NCBI RefSeq assembly: GCF_002994745.2
Contig: NC_037089.1
Span: 85,398,347-85,462,346 of the forward strand
Direction of reading: 5' to 3'
DNA: 64,000 nucleotides
From: Rosa chinensis
Taxonomy: Eukaryota; Streptophyta; Magnoliopsida; Rosales; Rosaceae
Positions 32,865 to 43,124 of the stretch are shown one piece after another. The first letter of the stretch is position 1. Each line of letters begins with the position of its first letter. The translations under genes were made by a program, and so were the position numbers. The notes beneath the pieces were generated by a model that saw only the letters and a list, made by a program, of their open reading frames with translations, did no database searches and was not told where the DNA came from.

Positions 32865-35800
32865 TTAGACTTCTTTTCCTCTATCGGACTGTTGTACGTA
32901 ACTACTTGAGTAAGAATCCTACAATAGAAACAATTTATAATTAACAAAAATAAAAACAGTTTGTTCATACATAAAAATATATTATTCAAACCTGGCTCGA
33001 TCGAGGAATCTGACTAGTTAGATTGTTTGCAGCAATCCTTGTGGATGAATTCTGTGACGAAAAAAAATGAAGTGGATAATAAAGTTTAGGAGTAATAGTT
33101 TGACAGTGAAGGTATGATCTATACCTGATTCAATTGTGTGATATAGTTACCCCCTTGATGCATATTTGCATATGTTAAATTGACTTGAGAAAATGGCAAC
33201 ATAGAAGTAGGATTCTATAGATATAACAGCATGTTTAAGGTTAGATTATAATAGAAATAAAATTGAACTAGCCTGATTATATAGACCATAAGGAGCATAA
33301 ACATTAGTTGTTGGCAAGCTCATAGTTGGAAATTGCTGCATATTAACTAGATTAAGAATCTAAGTCCTTGAAAATGATAATAATACAAAAATCTTTGAAA
33401 TTTACCTCATTAATGGTATTAGTACCATTCGATGCAACAAATGGGTGAGACAAGCTTGAATTATGCACTACATGAAGTGATGTGTGTGAAGGCCCTCCAC
33501 TGATCGGTGGCTTGACTTTTCCTACACAGGTAAATAATAAAAACAATAAATTGATCATACTATAACAGATAAGCATTTTATGAAATGCTTAGAATGTTAA
33601 ATTACTTACTAGAACCTTGGCCCTTGGGTGCTTTTTTATTTTGTTTCTTCTCCATTTCATCTTTTCTTCTTTTATTACTTATGCCTTTTGGCCACACACC
33701 TGCTGGATTTAGTACTGGTGTTTCCTCAAATGAAGTATCATTTTTGTTAGCACCACTAGCAGAAGCATCAGTACAGCTAACCTTAAGAACTCCCGCAATA
33801 GATAACTTCTTCATATTCTTTTCAATTAATTCTTCTGCTTCTATTAGTTTCTGCATAGCAATGTCACTACCACTAGTTGTCTCTGCTCCCTTACTAATTA
33901 TACTATAAGCCTTTCGCATTAAGTATTCCTTCGCAATGTCACCGTTGTTTTCTCCTTGACTTGTACTGGTACACTATTTGCCTCAACTCCTTTCTTTGCA
34001 TCCTTTGTCCATCTCTTTAGTATATACTGTGTCGGTATTTGAGTAATATTTTTCACATTCAAAACCCTCAAAGCATGACGACATAACCAGCCCATAGATT
34101 CGTACATCTGACAACTACAGGAGATGGTCAGATTCGAAGAATTGAATTGGACAATGTACACTCTTTTATGGCCCTCCTCATTAAGCTCAAATGTCTGCAA
34201 TGTCCCATCACTTCCAACTTCCTCCATCTTCACTGCCAAGCTAGCGATAAACTCAAACTCAAATAAATTATAAATTTTTCGAGTGTAGACCATACCAGCT
34301 TGCTTCTTAATTCCACTACTTTTTGCAGCCCTAGTAGGTATTCCGTTATTGCATCGAAAAGTCTCTTCCAATTCACTTGAACGCATTTGTTCTGCCTGTT
34401 TATCATAATGATGCACAAATTCAGTGAGACTTAGTGTTTTAGTAGACATGAGGGTAAACACATTGTTTGTGCTCTCACTTCTTTGTGTAGATAATATTCC
34501 GGCAGAAAATGTATCCTTGCTAAATAATGCACACCATTTTTCACGAAGATTATAGAGTGTCTGGAGCCATGTGTTCCCTGCAAGGTCAAACTTCTGTATT
34601 ATTTCATCCCAAGTAGAATCAAATTCATCTTCTGTCACACGTCCAAAAAGCAACTTCTTGAAGAGTTCACCAAAATCAGAGTTTCTGTACAGCCAATTCA
34701 AGTTTTGTACTGCATTCTTTGATATGTGCCACAAGCATAAACGATGACGGGTCTCAGGAAAGACCTTCTCAATGGCATTTGCCATTGCCTGAGATCTATC
34801 AGTAAAGATAGTCTTGGGTTTCTTACCCTCCATCGCTTCTAAGAATGTCTCAAATAACCAAATAAATGAAGCAGTCGTCTCATCTAGCAAAAATGCACAA
34901 CCAAACAACACATTTTTCCAATGGTGGTTAACCCCAACGAAAGGAGCACAAATCATGTTATACTTATTGGTTCGGTAAGTAGTATCAAATACTACTACGT
35001 CCCCAAAGCATTCAAAGTCAATTTTTGACTTCCCATCTCTCCAGAAAAAGTTTGTCATTCGATTTTCTTGATCCACTTGCACGGTGTAGAAAAACATAGG
35101 ATCTTCAATTTGCTTTCTCTTGAATAAATTGATCAAGCTTTGAGCATCCCCTGCTTCAAGCATAATCATTCTATCTCTGCTTACAAAATTGTAGCAGTCA
35201 GTCTTTGTAAATCCAACATTTTGAGATCCCCCAACTTCTTCTGCTAAATATGAATATGTATTTATCGTACTCATACCTGCGGTTTTCATTGATCTAATCA
35301 CCCCCTGATGAGCATTTGAAACTTTTCGATTGGAGCGCAAAAATTGTCTTTCTTCTAGCTCTGCAAGCTTATGGTTGTGTTCAGGGACAAAGAGAGTCGC
35401 TTTCCATAAATTGTTATCTTGCAATCCAAATCGAATTTTTGCTGTGCAACCAGTTCTAATGTCCAGCCTATCTGCCTTTTTCACTTCCGAAGGATCACTA
35501 TCTAGTTTAAAACCTTCTTTTGAACAACAATAATTAACTTGCTTCACAACATTGTTGGTTTTCCTCCTCTGCATTATCCGAACACTAAACCCCATTCTAG
35601 CACCATACTCACAGTAGAGGTTATATGCTTCTTCCTCACTATTCACAATCACTCCATACAAGTCATCATCATTACTAGTTTGACGATTCACAAACATTGA
35701 ATCTTTTCCCAAAGCAGTTCCCATGCTATGTTCTCCATCGTCTTCTATGTCAATTAATGTAGGCATGTCAATTAATAAATTGGTGTATATATATTGTGTA

Positions 35801-36929
35801 ATATGTAGCTACAGTAAAAGAACAAAGAAATTGCTCAAAACAATTACACAGAAGCACGAATCAAGATGAGTATCATAACATGCCAATAAATATAAGGACT
35901 CCACCATCATATTAAAGAATAGTATTTCAAACTTGTGGTGCAAACAATGTGAAAGTAGTTCATAATAATCGGAGCAAAAACACTGAAGCAAGTATGTAAA
36001 AATTGACTAATAAATTATTTAGTAATTCACTCCAATCAATCATCTATATAATAGAGGGGTGTCGATTTACTCTAGAACACAACTCCTAAAAGAAACCAAC
36101 AAAACAATAGGAAGAAGGACGCACCAAACTAATAGATTGAAGAGCCTAAGCGAAGTAGCCGGGGGGGATGAGCAAAGCAAGAAGCTAGCTATGTAGCTTG
36201 GGGGAAAAGAGAAGAAAAATAAAAAGGAAAAAAAAAACGAGCAAAGCAAGAAATTGTTGCAGCAACGTGCAACAACAGAAGCAAAAAATTAAACCCAATT
36301 CAAGAGAAAAAAAAGAGACGAGTAGAGCAAGAAGCTATGGCAGCAACTTGCAACAATAGAAGCAACAAACTAAACCCAAAGAAAAGAAAAAAGATGAGCA
36401 AAGCAAGAAGCTATGGCAACAACAGAAGCAGCAAATAAAACCCAATTCGGGAAGAAAAAAAAAACAGAAGCAAGTAGAACATGGAAGAGAAAATGGAAGC
36501 AAGCACATGAACTTTTACTATAAACGCAGTTGGAACCAATTAGAAAAACACATAAATAAGTTCATAAACTTGTACCAAATACATACATATCAGACTCATG
36601 GCAGCAACTTGCAACAACAGAAGCAACAAACTAAACCCAAAGAAAAGAAAAAAGATGAGCAAAGCAAGAAGCTATGGCAACAACAGAAGCAACAAATAAA
36701 ACCCAATTCGGGAAAAAAAAAACAGAAGCAAGTAGAACATGGAAGAGAAAATGGAAGCAAGTACATGAACTTTTACTATAAACGCAGCAAACGCAGTTGG
36801 AACCCAATTCGAAAAACACATAAATAAGTTCATAAACTTGTACCAAATACATACATATCAGACTCAAAATAACATGAATGAACAGCTTTGTTTACCTTGA
36901 TTATGATCATCGTATGCATCTCTACTCAT
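32865..36929 (-). CDS. FAR1-type MULE transposase, multi-exon, frameshift near C-terminus
   Basis: Proposed exons (minus): 36929-36896 (MSRDAYDDHNQ), 35744-33610, 33521-33406, 33335-33273, 33214-33125, 33051-32992 and 32918-32865 (ends DRGKEV-stop). Numbered from the ATG at 35766, the large exon has a FAR1 zinc DNA-binding domain (~46-133) and a MULE transposase core with the putative acidic triad D261 (FDTTY), D323 (FTDRS) and E431 (RSESTN). It also has CLWH at 344-347 and a SWIM zinc finger CSC...CRH (550-564). Near 33935-33950 the frame shifts by one base, so the main ORF ends LRRNT-stop at 33919 while coding resumes in another frame (KEYLMRKAYSIISKG, coiled-coil tail). The small 3' exons follow in phase with that tail. 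One intron appears to use a GC donor. A TATA-like tctataaag lies just upstream (36952-36962). Confidence 0.85.
33919..35766 (-). CDS. Main transposase ORF (615 codons, single frame)
   Basis: Uninterrupted frame holding the FAR1, MULE and SWIM domains described for the gene model. If the first intron is not used, translation could begin at ATG 35766. The spliced start at 36929 joins at 35744 in the same frame, bypassing MPTLIDI. The product catalyses cut-and-paste transposition in the nucleus. Host FAR1/FHY3 light-signalling factors are domesticated relatives, but TIRs and a TSD around this gene show it is still a transposon gene. Confidence 0.9.
   Translation of the reverse strand: MPTLIDIEDDGEHSMGTALGKDSMFVNRQTSNDDDLYGVIVNSEEEAYNLYCEYGARMGFSVRIMQRRKTNNVVKQVNYCCSKEGFKLDSDPSEVKKADRLDIRTGCTAKIRFGLQDNNLWKATLFVPEHNHKLAELEERQFLRSNRKVSNAHQGVIRSMKTAGMSTINTYSYLAEEVGGSQNVGFTKTDCYNFVSRDRMIMLEAGDAQSLINLFKRKQIEDPMFFYTVQVDQENRMTNFFWRDGKSKIDFECFGDVVVFDTTYRTNKYNMICAPFVGVNHHWKNVLFGCAFLLDETTASFIWLFETFLEAMEGKKPKTIFTDRSQAMANAIEKVFPETRHRLCLWHISKNAVQNLNWLYRNSDFGELFKKLLFGRVTEDEFDSTWDEIIQKFDLAGNTWLQTLYNLREKWCALFSKDTFSAGILSTQRSESTNNVFTLMSTKTLSLTEFVHHYDKQAEQMRSSELEETFRCNNGIPTRAAKSSGIKKQAGMVYTRKIYNLFEFEFIASLAVKMEEVGSDGTLQTFELNEEGHKRVYIVQFNSSNLTISCSCQMYESMGWLCRHALRVLNVKNITQIPTQYILKRWTKDAKKGVEANSVPVQVKEKTTVTLRRNT
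36341..36866 (-). repeat. 261-bp tandem duplication in the MULE 5' leader/intron
   Basis: The segments 36341-36601 and 36602-36866 are nearly identical (both start cagcaacttgcaacaa and contain catgaacttttactataaac). They lie in the first intron of the transposase gene. A shorter related purine-rich piece precedes them near 36240-36300. Recent tandem duplication; no known function. Confidence 0.8.
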
Positions 36930-37030
36930 TGTTGGAGAGAGGAAGTTGAATCTTTATAGAAAGATAACAAGATTGTAGCAGCGAATTCTCGGGTTGATGA
37001 GATAAACAAATTTATCTAGGGTTCCTTCGA

Positions 37031-37235
37031 ATAGTGTTTGCATCAGTTAACGATAGCTGTTAACGTTTAAGATTATTGTTTTTTTTTTTATTTCACGTTG
37101 GTTTTACTGCAGTAGGAGGTAGGGTAATTTGCTATGATATGAGGTGTTAAATAAATCCACGTGGCGTTATTCTATTGGGTTGGTAGACCATATGTCAGGC
37201 TGACATGGTTCTACTGGAGGACAGAAAAATTTCTC
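37031..37235 (-). repeat. Right terminal inverted repeat of the MULE
   Basis: Inverted partner of 30288-30498. It lies upstream of the transposase first exon and so probably contains the promoter, as in Mutator elements. Confidence 0.85.
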
Positions 37236-37567
37236 TATCAATTGATGGGAATAGTTATTATAATGATTTTAGTCTCGTAAAATTAACCTAATACCAATAA
37301 TAATTTAAATCATAACCTATATATGAGGGCTGAGATTAGAAGATAGAGCTCAGGTTGCAAGATTATTACCTTGTGTAGTCTGACTTGGATTGTTCAATTT
37401 GCATTGCAGCCCCTATAGCGCAACAGTTCTCCTGCCAAATCCCCAACAAGGAAAGCTGACTGTTTAAGGCTGATCTTATATTTGAAGAATACAGTAAAGT
37501 CCCTGCCCTGATATTTCTAGTTTCCATCACTCTACAAGACAATTCATTGACTTGTATAATCCTGAGT

Positions 37568-37568
<1 letters not shown>

Positions 37569-37608
<40 letters not shown>
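37569..37608. repeat. (TA)n microsatellite
   Basis: About 20 uninterrupted TA units between the MULE and the LINE insertion. Confidence 0.95.
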
Positions 37609-37610
<2 letters not shown>

Positions 37611-37680
37611 TTAACTACAAACTAGTATTGGAGCAGCTATTTATTGATCTTATACATATTTAACTAGTGCATGTCTGTGG

Positions 37681-38860
37681 AATGCCACCCTCTTATCAGA
37701 ACTGTTTCCTCTTCACATTGTTCAGAAAATCCTTTCTATTCCCCTTAGTCCCCGAAATCATGAGGATAGGTGGATTTGGGGTGGTGATAAAAGAGGCCGG
37801 TTCACGGTTAAATCAGCCTATCATATTGCTCGGGATCGGATTCTTGGAGATTCATCCACACCTAACCCAAGTGTTGCACTTTGGCGTCAGTTGTGGAAAG
37901 CGCCAGTCCCAGGTAGTGTAAAGATCTGTGCATGGAAAGCAGCCTCCAATGTTCTTCCTACTCGGAGTAGGCTTCGTGATCGTGGTATTGATTTAGATAC
38001 CCAATGCCCTCTCTGTGATGAAGAAATAGAGACTCCTTTGCATGCGGTTCGAGATTGTCCCCATGCTACTAGTTTGTTTCAGGGGGCCAACCTCCCATTA
38101 TACACGACCCCTACAAGTGTTGCAAACTGGCTATTGTTAGCCTCTTCGTCGAGTCCTCGGTCTTTTGACTATTATTTGATGATTTTGTGGGCTATTTGGA
38201 GAAATAGAAACGCTAAAGTTTGGGAGGGTGATTTTAAACAAGCGTCTCAGATTGTTCCAGTGACTCTGGGTTGGTTGGAAGAATTTAAAGCTGCTCGTTC
38301 TTCTAACCAGTCGGGTTTGGCTGCTAGGCCGGTTAAGAGGTGGACGAAACCTCCTTTGGGCTTCGTTAAACTGAATGTTGATGCTGCTTTTGATCAAGGC
38401 TCAGGTCGTTCGGGATTAGGTGGGGTGTTTAGGGACCATGAGGGAGCTTTTCTTCATGGTTTTAGGCACTCTATCACGTTGGCTCACTCAGCTCGACATG
38501 CGGAGCTGCTTGCTCTAGTTCTAGGAGTGCAGTTGGCTATTGAGCATAATCTTACCCCCTTGATTGTGGAAACAGATTGTTTGGATTTGGTGTCCGGAAT
38601 AGCGTCTGCTGCACTAGATGGGTCGGAACTCGGTTTTTTGTTGGAAGATTTGCGGGTTTTGTTGCTTGAGGCGTTGGGAGCTCGTGTCCTCAAGGTTGGA
38701 AGACAGGCCAATGGTGTGGCTCATGTCTTGGCTCAGGAGGCTAAGAATGTTGATTTTCAAATAGATTTCTTCTCATATCTTCCTCCGTCTGTGGAGGCTA
38801 TATTAATCTCTGATTGTAATGATTCTCAATCAATGAATTAGTCTTTCATCCCCCTCAAAA
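37681..38860 (+). mobile_element. 5'-truncated LINE (L1-type) insertion with 19-bp TSD
   Basis: AACTAGTGCATGTCTGTGG occurs at 37662-37680 and 38861-38879, flanking a 1.18-kb segment that is all LINE coding sequence plus a very short 3' tail ending ccccctcaaaa. The left edge lies within the C-terminal part of ORF2, so the insertion is a standard 5'-truncated copy from target-primed reverse transcription. Confidence 0.9.
37682..38841 (+). pseudogene. LINE ORF2 C-terminal fragment: zf-RVT and RNase H domains
   Basis: From the insertion edge the frame is open to TAG 38839-38841. It starts with the ILSIPLSPRNHEDRWIW and GRFTVKSAYHIARD segment typical of plant LINEs, followed by a zinc-binding reverse-transcriptase region (CPLC...H...C; residues 39, 42, 51 and 56 counted from the ATG at 37891). 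An RNase H domain has acidic residues D164 (NVDAAF), E205 (AELLAL) and D229 (VETDC). The reverse-transcriptase core and endonuclease are missing by truncation. The absence of stops or frameshifts over ~385 codons suggests a recent insertion. Confidence 0.9.
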
Positions 38861-38879
38861 AACTAGTGCATGTCTGTGG

Positions 38880-39679
38880 TTATGATATTTAGGGCTTTTG
38901 AGTTCAATCCTGAAGTTGTGCTTCGTTATATGTAGTTATGGATTTCGGTCTTACATAGATCCGATTCAAAGTTGAAGTGGGAGTAAAAACGCAAATTTAC
39001 TATTTTCTTGGAGTTTTAAAGCAGCAATCCGTAATGGTAAAACAGTGCATGCGCTTTTGCTATATTTCTATTTTCTTGTATTTTTGGTTGAATCTTTTTT
39101 CTTATTTAGAAAGTTTGTATATATCCTGAGATTTTTCTGAATTATCAATAAAGTCTAATCTCCTTCAACTTAAAAAAAAAAAAAAAAAAAAAAAAAAACA
39201 CGCGAAGTTACTGTTTTGCCCTTCATCTCTGCTCTCTTTTGCTGTTGTGCCCCTGCTATCTCATTTGTCCGTATATCGCTTGCCCTGCTTCGAACTGAAG
39301 TGAGATAGAGATTCTACACCCACTCGACTTGGTTGCGCAGAACCAGAACCTGAGGAAGGAGAAGAATCGCCCAGACTATTTGGTTTGATCCATTCTGAGT
39401 CCTTGATATTACTCTGAAGAAGAATCACCCAGATGGTTTTGCTGCGTTTTGTGGATGCATGCATGTCATCTTCTTCGAAACCAAGCATCAATTTGATCTG
39501 AATTGGATGCTTCTGCTCTAAGTTCAGGTTTTGAGGAAGAAGCTATCTTCACCGTTGTGACTGCAGGTACTTCCTGCTGTTTCTTCAATACTGCTTCTAA
39601 TTAAGTTTGTGCTTTGTAATCTCTGTATTATCTGCAGTGATTGATTCTATGCTTTCCCGCATGAAATTTTGATTTTTTC
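38880..39679 (+). other. Arm A extra DNA with poly(A) tract
   Basis: A 26-28-bp A run (about 39172-39198) follows caataaagtctaatctccttcaactt, resembling a polyadenylated retroposon 3' end. I found no convincing TSD. The ORF at 39261-39491 (-) has no recognised domain. This block is absent from arm B. Confidence 0.4.
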
Positions 39680-40772
39680 TTTTTCTGTCGATAGAATGCG
39701 CTTTCTTGGAAATTGTTCTTACTTGCCTCCGATATGCTTTGCCTTCTTAGTTAAGGTCAACCTCCTGAACTCATTGTACGTTATTGGTGGTGTGGCTGCT
39801 CTGCTTTTTGGACCGACAAGTTACCTGAAGTGGGCACTATCAACAGCTTCCAATAGGTAGGCTTCTCTATCTGGATCTGTTTTGTAGTTTACAAAATGAA
39901 TGAAAGTTATTGCCTTTGTGGTATGCCGTATGCATATGAGGAAATAAGGAAAAAAAATCGAAGATATTTAATTCTATTGATACAAGTTTTATATTATGCA
40001 ATTGGGTGCTTAAGTTGATTGAACTACTTGGCTGCACCATAAACAGGGGAGTAATTAGAAAGAAAAGGAATTTACTTATTCTAAGCTTTAACTGGTAGAA
40101 AGAAGGCCAGTTCTAGCTTCGAACTTATCTTTATTGTTCAATATGAGGTAAATTAGGTTTAGATAGCTGTATTTAGTGTCCAGTCTAGTACTTTCATTCA
40201 ATCTGTTACTTTAAAATTCTGTTTTCAATTTTTCATTCATCAAATTTTGATGAATTTGCTGATATCCAATCTGTTTCACTGAGCTAATAATATTTCTTAT
40301 CAGTGTTTTGCTATGCATGTAACTGATTAGTCCTGGAAATAGTTCTGATACTATTCATACAATCTCAAGGTGACGGGAATCAGTTTGGATATCTCTGTTA
40401 CTCTGTAGCCTATCTCCAATTTCTGTGGGTTTTAAATCTTGGTTGAACTCATACAATCTCAATGAAATTGGCCCTTTTGAGTGGATTCAGTTTGGATAGC
40501 TCTGTTACTCTGTAGCCTGTGTTTGCGATTTTCTACGGGTTTTTCAATCTTGGTTGAACTCAGTACAACATCGCAGTATACACATGATATGGCAATACGT
40601 GAAAAGAGATGAAAGATTGAAAGAAACCCAAAAACAGTAACCATTGTAAAAAATTAGGAAGGTTCTCATCATTCAGAGTGGATGAGATTGACAATGACCT
40701 ACATATGATGGAAACTGGAAATTTCTAAGCCAAAAGAGAAAACCGTTTTTCCAAATGGTTAAATTAGTTCGA
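39680..40772 (+). other. Arm A distal part, possible exon, no assigned gene
   Basis: The frame 39669-39860 (CFAFLVKVNLLNSLYVIGGV, hydrophobic, then a gtaggc donor) could be a membrane-spanning exon. Its inverted partner at about 51195-51370 has diverged. Not recognised. The remainder is AT-rich and matches arm B. Confidence 0.35.
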
Positions 40773-43124
40773 TTTTAGTCAAATTCATCTGCACATGTCA
40801 ATTTGGTTTTGCACGACTTGGGAAAGTTGAAGACTTTTCCTGGTTTACTTGCTTCCCTTAACCATTAGGAATTAGTCTTGGACTTTCCCATTGGGAATTG
40901 AACTGTCCATAATGTTTTTACAGAAAACACAAGACTGGACTATCAATATGTTCTTCAACTATGAAAGGCACAATTTCATAGTACAGTTAAATTTTTGCAT
41001 ATGATTTGGAATTTCGGTTTTTCAGATATATGATAGCTTTAGAGAACTGAGAAGAAACATCTGGTTTTTTTAGTTTCTCACCATGGTTACTTGAATACCT
41101 ATTAAAACTGCAAATAGTTCCTGCTTTATTTGGTCGAATCAAATATATGCTTCACATTTCCCTCATTTTCTTGGTTCTGTGTACATCTCCCAGTTTCAAA
41201 ATTCTGGCCGAAATCTATAATCTTTAACACTTTTAAGGACCTCCATTGCTTTGATTCTTTCTTTCTTTCTCATGTTCCTTACTGTGTACTATTCTTTAGG
41301 TAATTACCTTGTGAAACACTGCATGCCAAGTTGTCTACTAAAGTTTACCCCTTTGAGCAATTTCACAAAGAGAAGACAAGCTGCCATTGTGTATACACAT
41401 ATATGTATCTCCTTCATATTCCACTAATAACAGAAAAATGATAGAAAAAAATAGTCATGTTCAGTATTTATGGTGTACTGATGAAATTTCTGTCTGTCAA
41501 TCTGTCATTGTTTGATGACAGACTAACAGATTGAAAAACTGAAAGTGGAGCAATCTAAGCTCTACTTGAGGAGAAATGGGTTCAGACTGACTGGCAATAT
41601 GGACAAGCTCATTCAACAGATTAAGGAGCATTTAGATTCTAGGGTAACATCATTCACTTTAGTATCCTTTCGGAGATATGATATCATTCCCCTCAATTTT
41701 TGTTATCAAGTTTGTTTATGTTCAGGATTTTGAATGATGGAGGTGAGAGGTGAGAAAAAAAGAGGAGAAAGTTGATACAAGCAAGAAAGAAACTCCCCTA
41801 ATTGACAAGAAAGTTGACAAGGATCTACTGCAGGTATATTTCCAGAGATGTTCTTGCAACTTTGGGTTTTTTTAATTGTGGAACATTTGTATTCTCTGTT
41901 TATCAATGAACTTATGACAACCTTGGCTTTTGTTGTTTTTCTATCTAAAACTGGCTTTTAGGTTCTTCGCCTGGAATCAAGTCGGCCACAGTAGGGTAAG
42001 AAGCAATCTTCTATGTGTGTATTTGTTTTGTGAAATCAATACAGAAATTTAAGTAGCTTTTGTTTTATTTTGAGGTTGAAGATATGAGATTGATAATCCA
42101 TAACTTGGGAAATTTTCTCTCACACAAGGATGTCAAGGTTAGAATCTTTAAATTTGCTGTTTCTCTTAACCATTCTATTCTTGGCATCTTTGTTCATACG
42201 TTGGTTTATCTTTGTTCCTCTCACACATTAATATCTGCCCCCAAAACTTTCATTTAAAATCGAAAGTTCTAAATTTAAATGATTTATTATCCACTTAATA
42301 TATATGATTCTTTTGCATGTAACTTTTTGGCTAATTTGCTATCCTTCTGCACCTTTGCACTGAATAGATTGAATTCACTTTCAGTATTAGTTCCCTTCTC
42401 TTTGCGTTTGGTTGATACTTTCATGCACTTCTGCAAAGTATCTGCCTACCGAAAAACCAGAGTAGTTGTGTAGGTGAAAGTGCGAGGGTTTGTTGGTAGA
42501 CTAAAGAAACATATGTAGTTGAGCTAGAAAGGAAATAGCTTTCTCAGTTTATATATGATTAATTAAGCACTGATAGAAACTGTTGGGTTGTCTTGCTACT
42601 CATTACTGAAAAATTTCCCTGCATGCAGCTTTCGGATTTTATATTGTAGGTAAAAGATTTCTATACTTATATGCACCGTGCCAGTCAGATATGTGTTTGA
42701 AATATCTGGTTTTTCTTGAGTTCGCATGTAGAATCACGCTTATATAATCCATTTGGTTATTTTAAAATGGTCTTGATTGAGCAAAAACATATCAACTATT
42801 TTGAAGGGCACTGATAACATGTTAAGCTTCTTTCAATCTCTAAAATTGATTAAGTATCCACTAGCTGTACAACTTTTACCACAGTCTCTAACCTCTTTAT
42901 TGGTTCTAGACTTCTACATAAACCGTGAATAACTACTATGTTATGATTGGATATGAAAATTATCTCATAAGGTCACCTGATTTCACTTTTGCTGACCGTG
43001 ATTGAGCTTAAAGGATTAGACCAATTGACGTGGAATTGGCAAGATTTTAGTACTTTTGCCGGGATTTTCTTTTTTGAATCGTCTCCCACAATGTCTTGAC
43101 CATCAGCCTAAGCCCGTATTATAC
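40773..43124. other. Between arms: mostly non-coding apart from a SAP exon
   Basis: AT-rich sequence with the SAP-domain exon at 41530-41643 and short exon-like segments downstream (for example about 42075-42137, VEDMRLIIHNLGNFLSHKDV, before gttaga). No complete gene model was assembled. Confidence 0.35.
41530..41643 (+). pseudogene. SAP-domain exon fragment
   Basis: Encodes LKVEQSKLYLRRNGFRLTGN, then MDKLIQQIKEHLDSR to a gtaaca donor. SAP domains (helix-extended loop-helix, DNA binding) have the form LKxxxLKxxLxxxGLxxxGxKxxLIxRIxxxL, which fits. It resembles the SAP segment of plant CCCH zinc-finger proteins, which is inference. The expected following exons are not present in recognisable form, so I treat it as a fragment. 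Confidence 0.55.

Larger units (their letters stand above)
30288..37235 (-). mobile_element. Complete 6.95-kb FAR1-type Mutator-like element (MULE)
   Basis: Ends GAGAAATTTTTCTGTCC (30288) and its complement at 37235 are flanked by the exact 9-mer TATCAATTG (30279-30287, 37236-37244). Terminal inverted repeats extend about 205-211 bp (30288-30498; 37031-37235) with few differences. The minus-strand gene encodes a FAR1-domain MULE transposase with DDE and SWIM motifs. The duplicated arm B has an uninterrupted version of the target (atatcaattttgatggga, complement near 51428-51446), an independent confirmation of the insertion. Because the gene has a late frameshift, autonomy is uncertain. Confidence 0.92.
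29445..40772 (+). repeat. Arm A of an inverted segmental duplication
   Basis: Sequence blocks at 29445-30287, 37236-37282, 39680-39900 and 40380-40772 match, in order and inverted, the region 52350 down to 49900. Examples are aatacccatttgggaaccat (29582 and 52166 region), gtgtggctgctctgcttttt (39789; complement at 51241-51260) and gtttttccaaatggttaaatt (40746; complement near 49903-49923). Arm A is longer because of the MULE at 30288-37235, the LINE at 37681-38860 and about 1.2 kb of other extra DNA. Confidence 0.8.

Noticed and set aside
36044..36110. Helitron-like TCTATATAATAG start inside the MULE
   Set aside because: Only a short resemblance; no hairpin plus CTRR partner found within the element.
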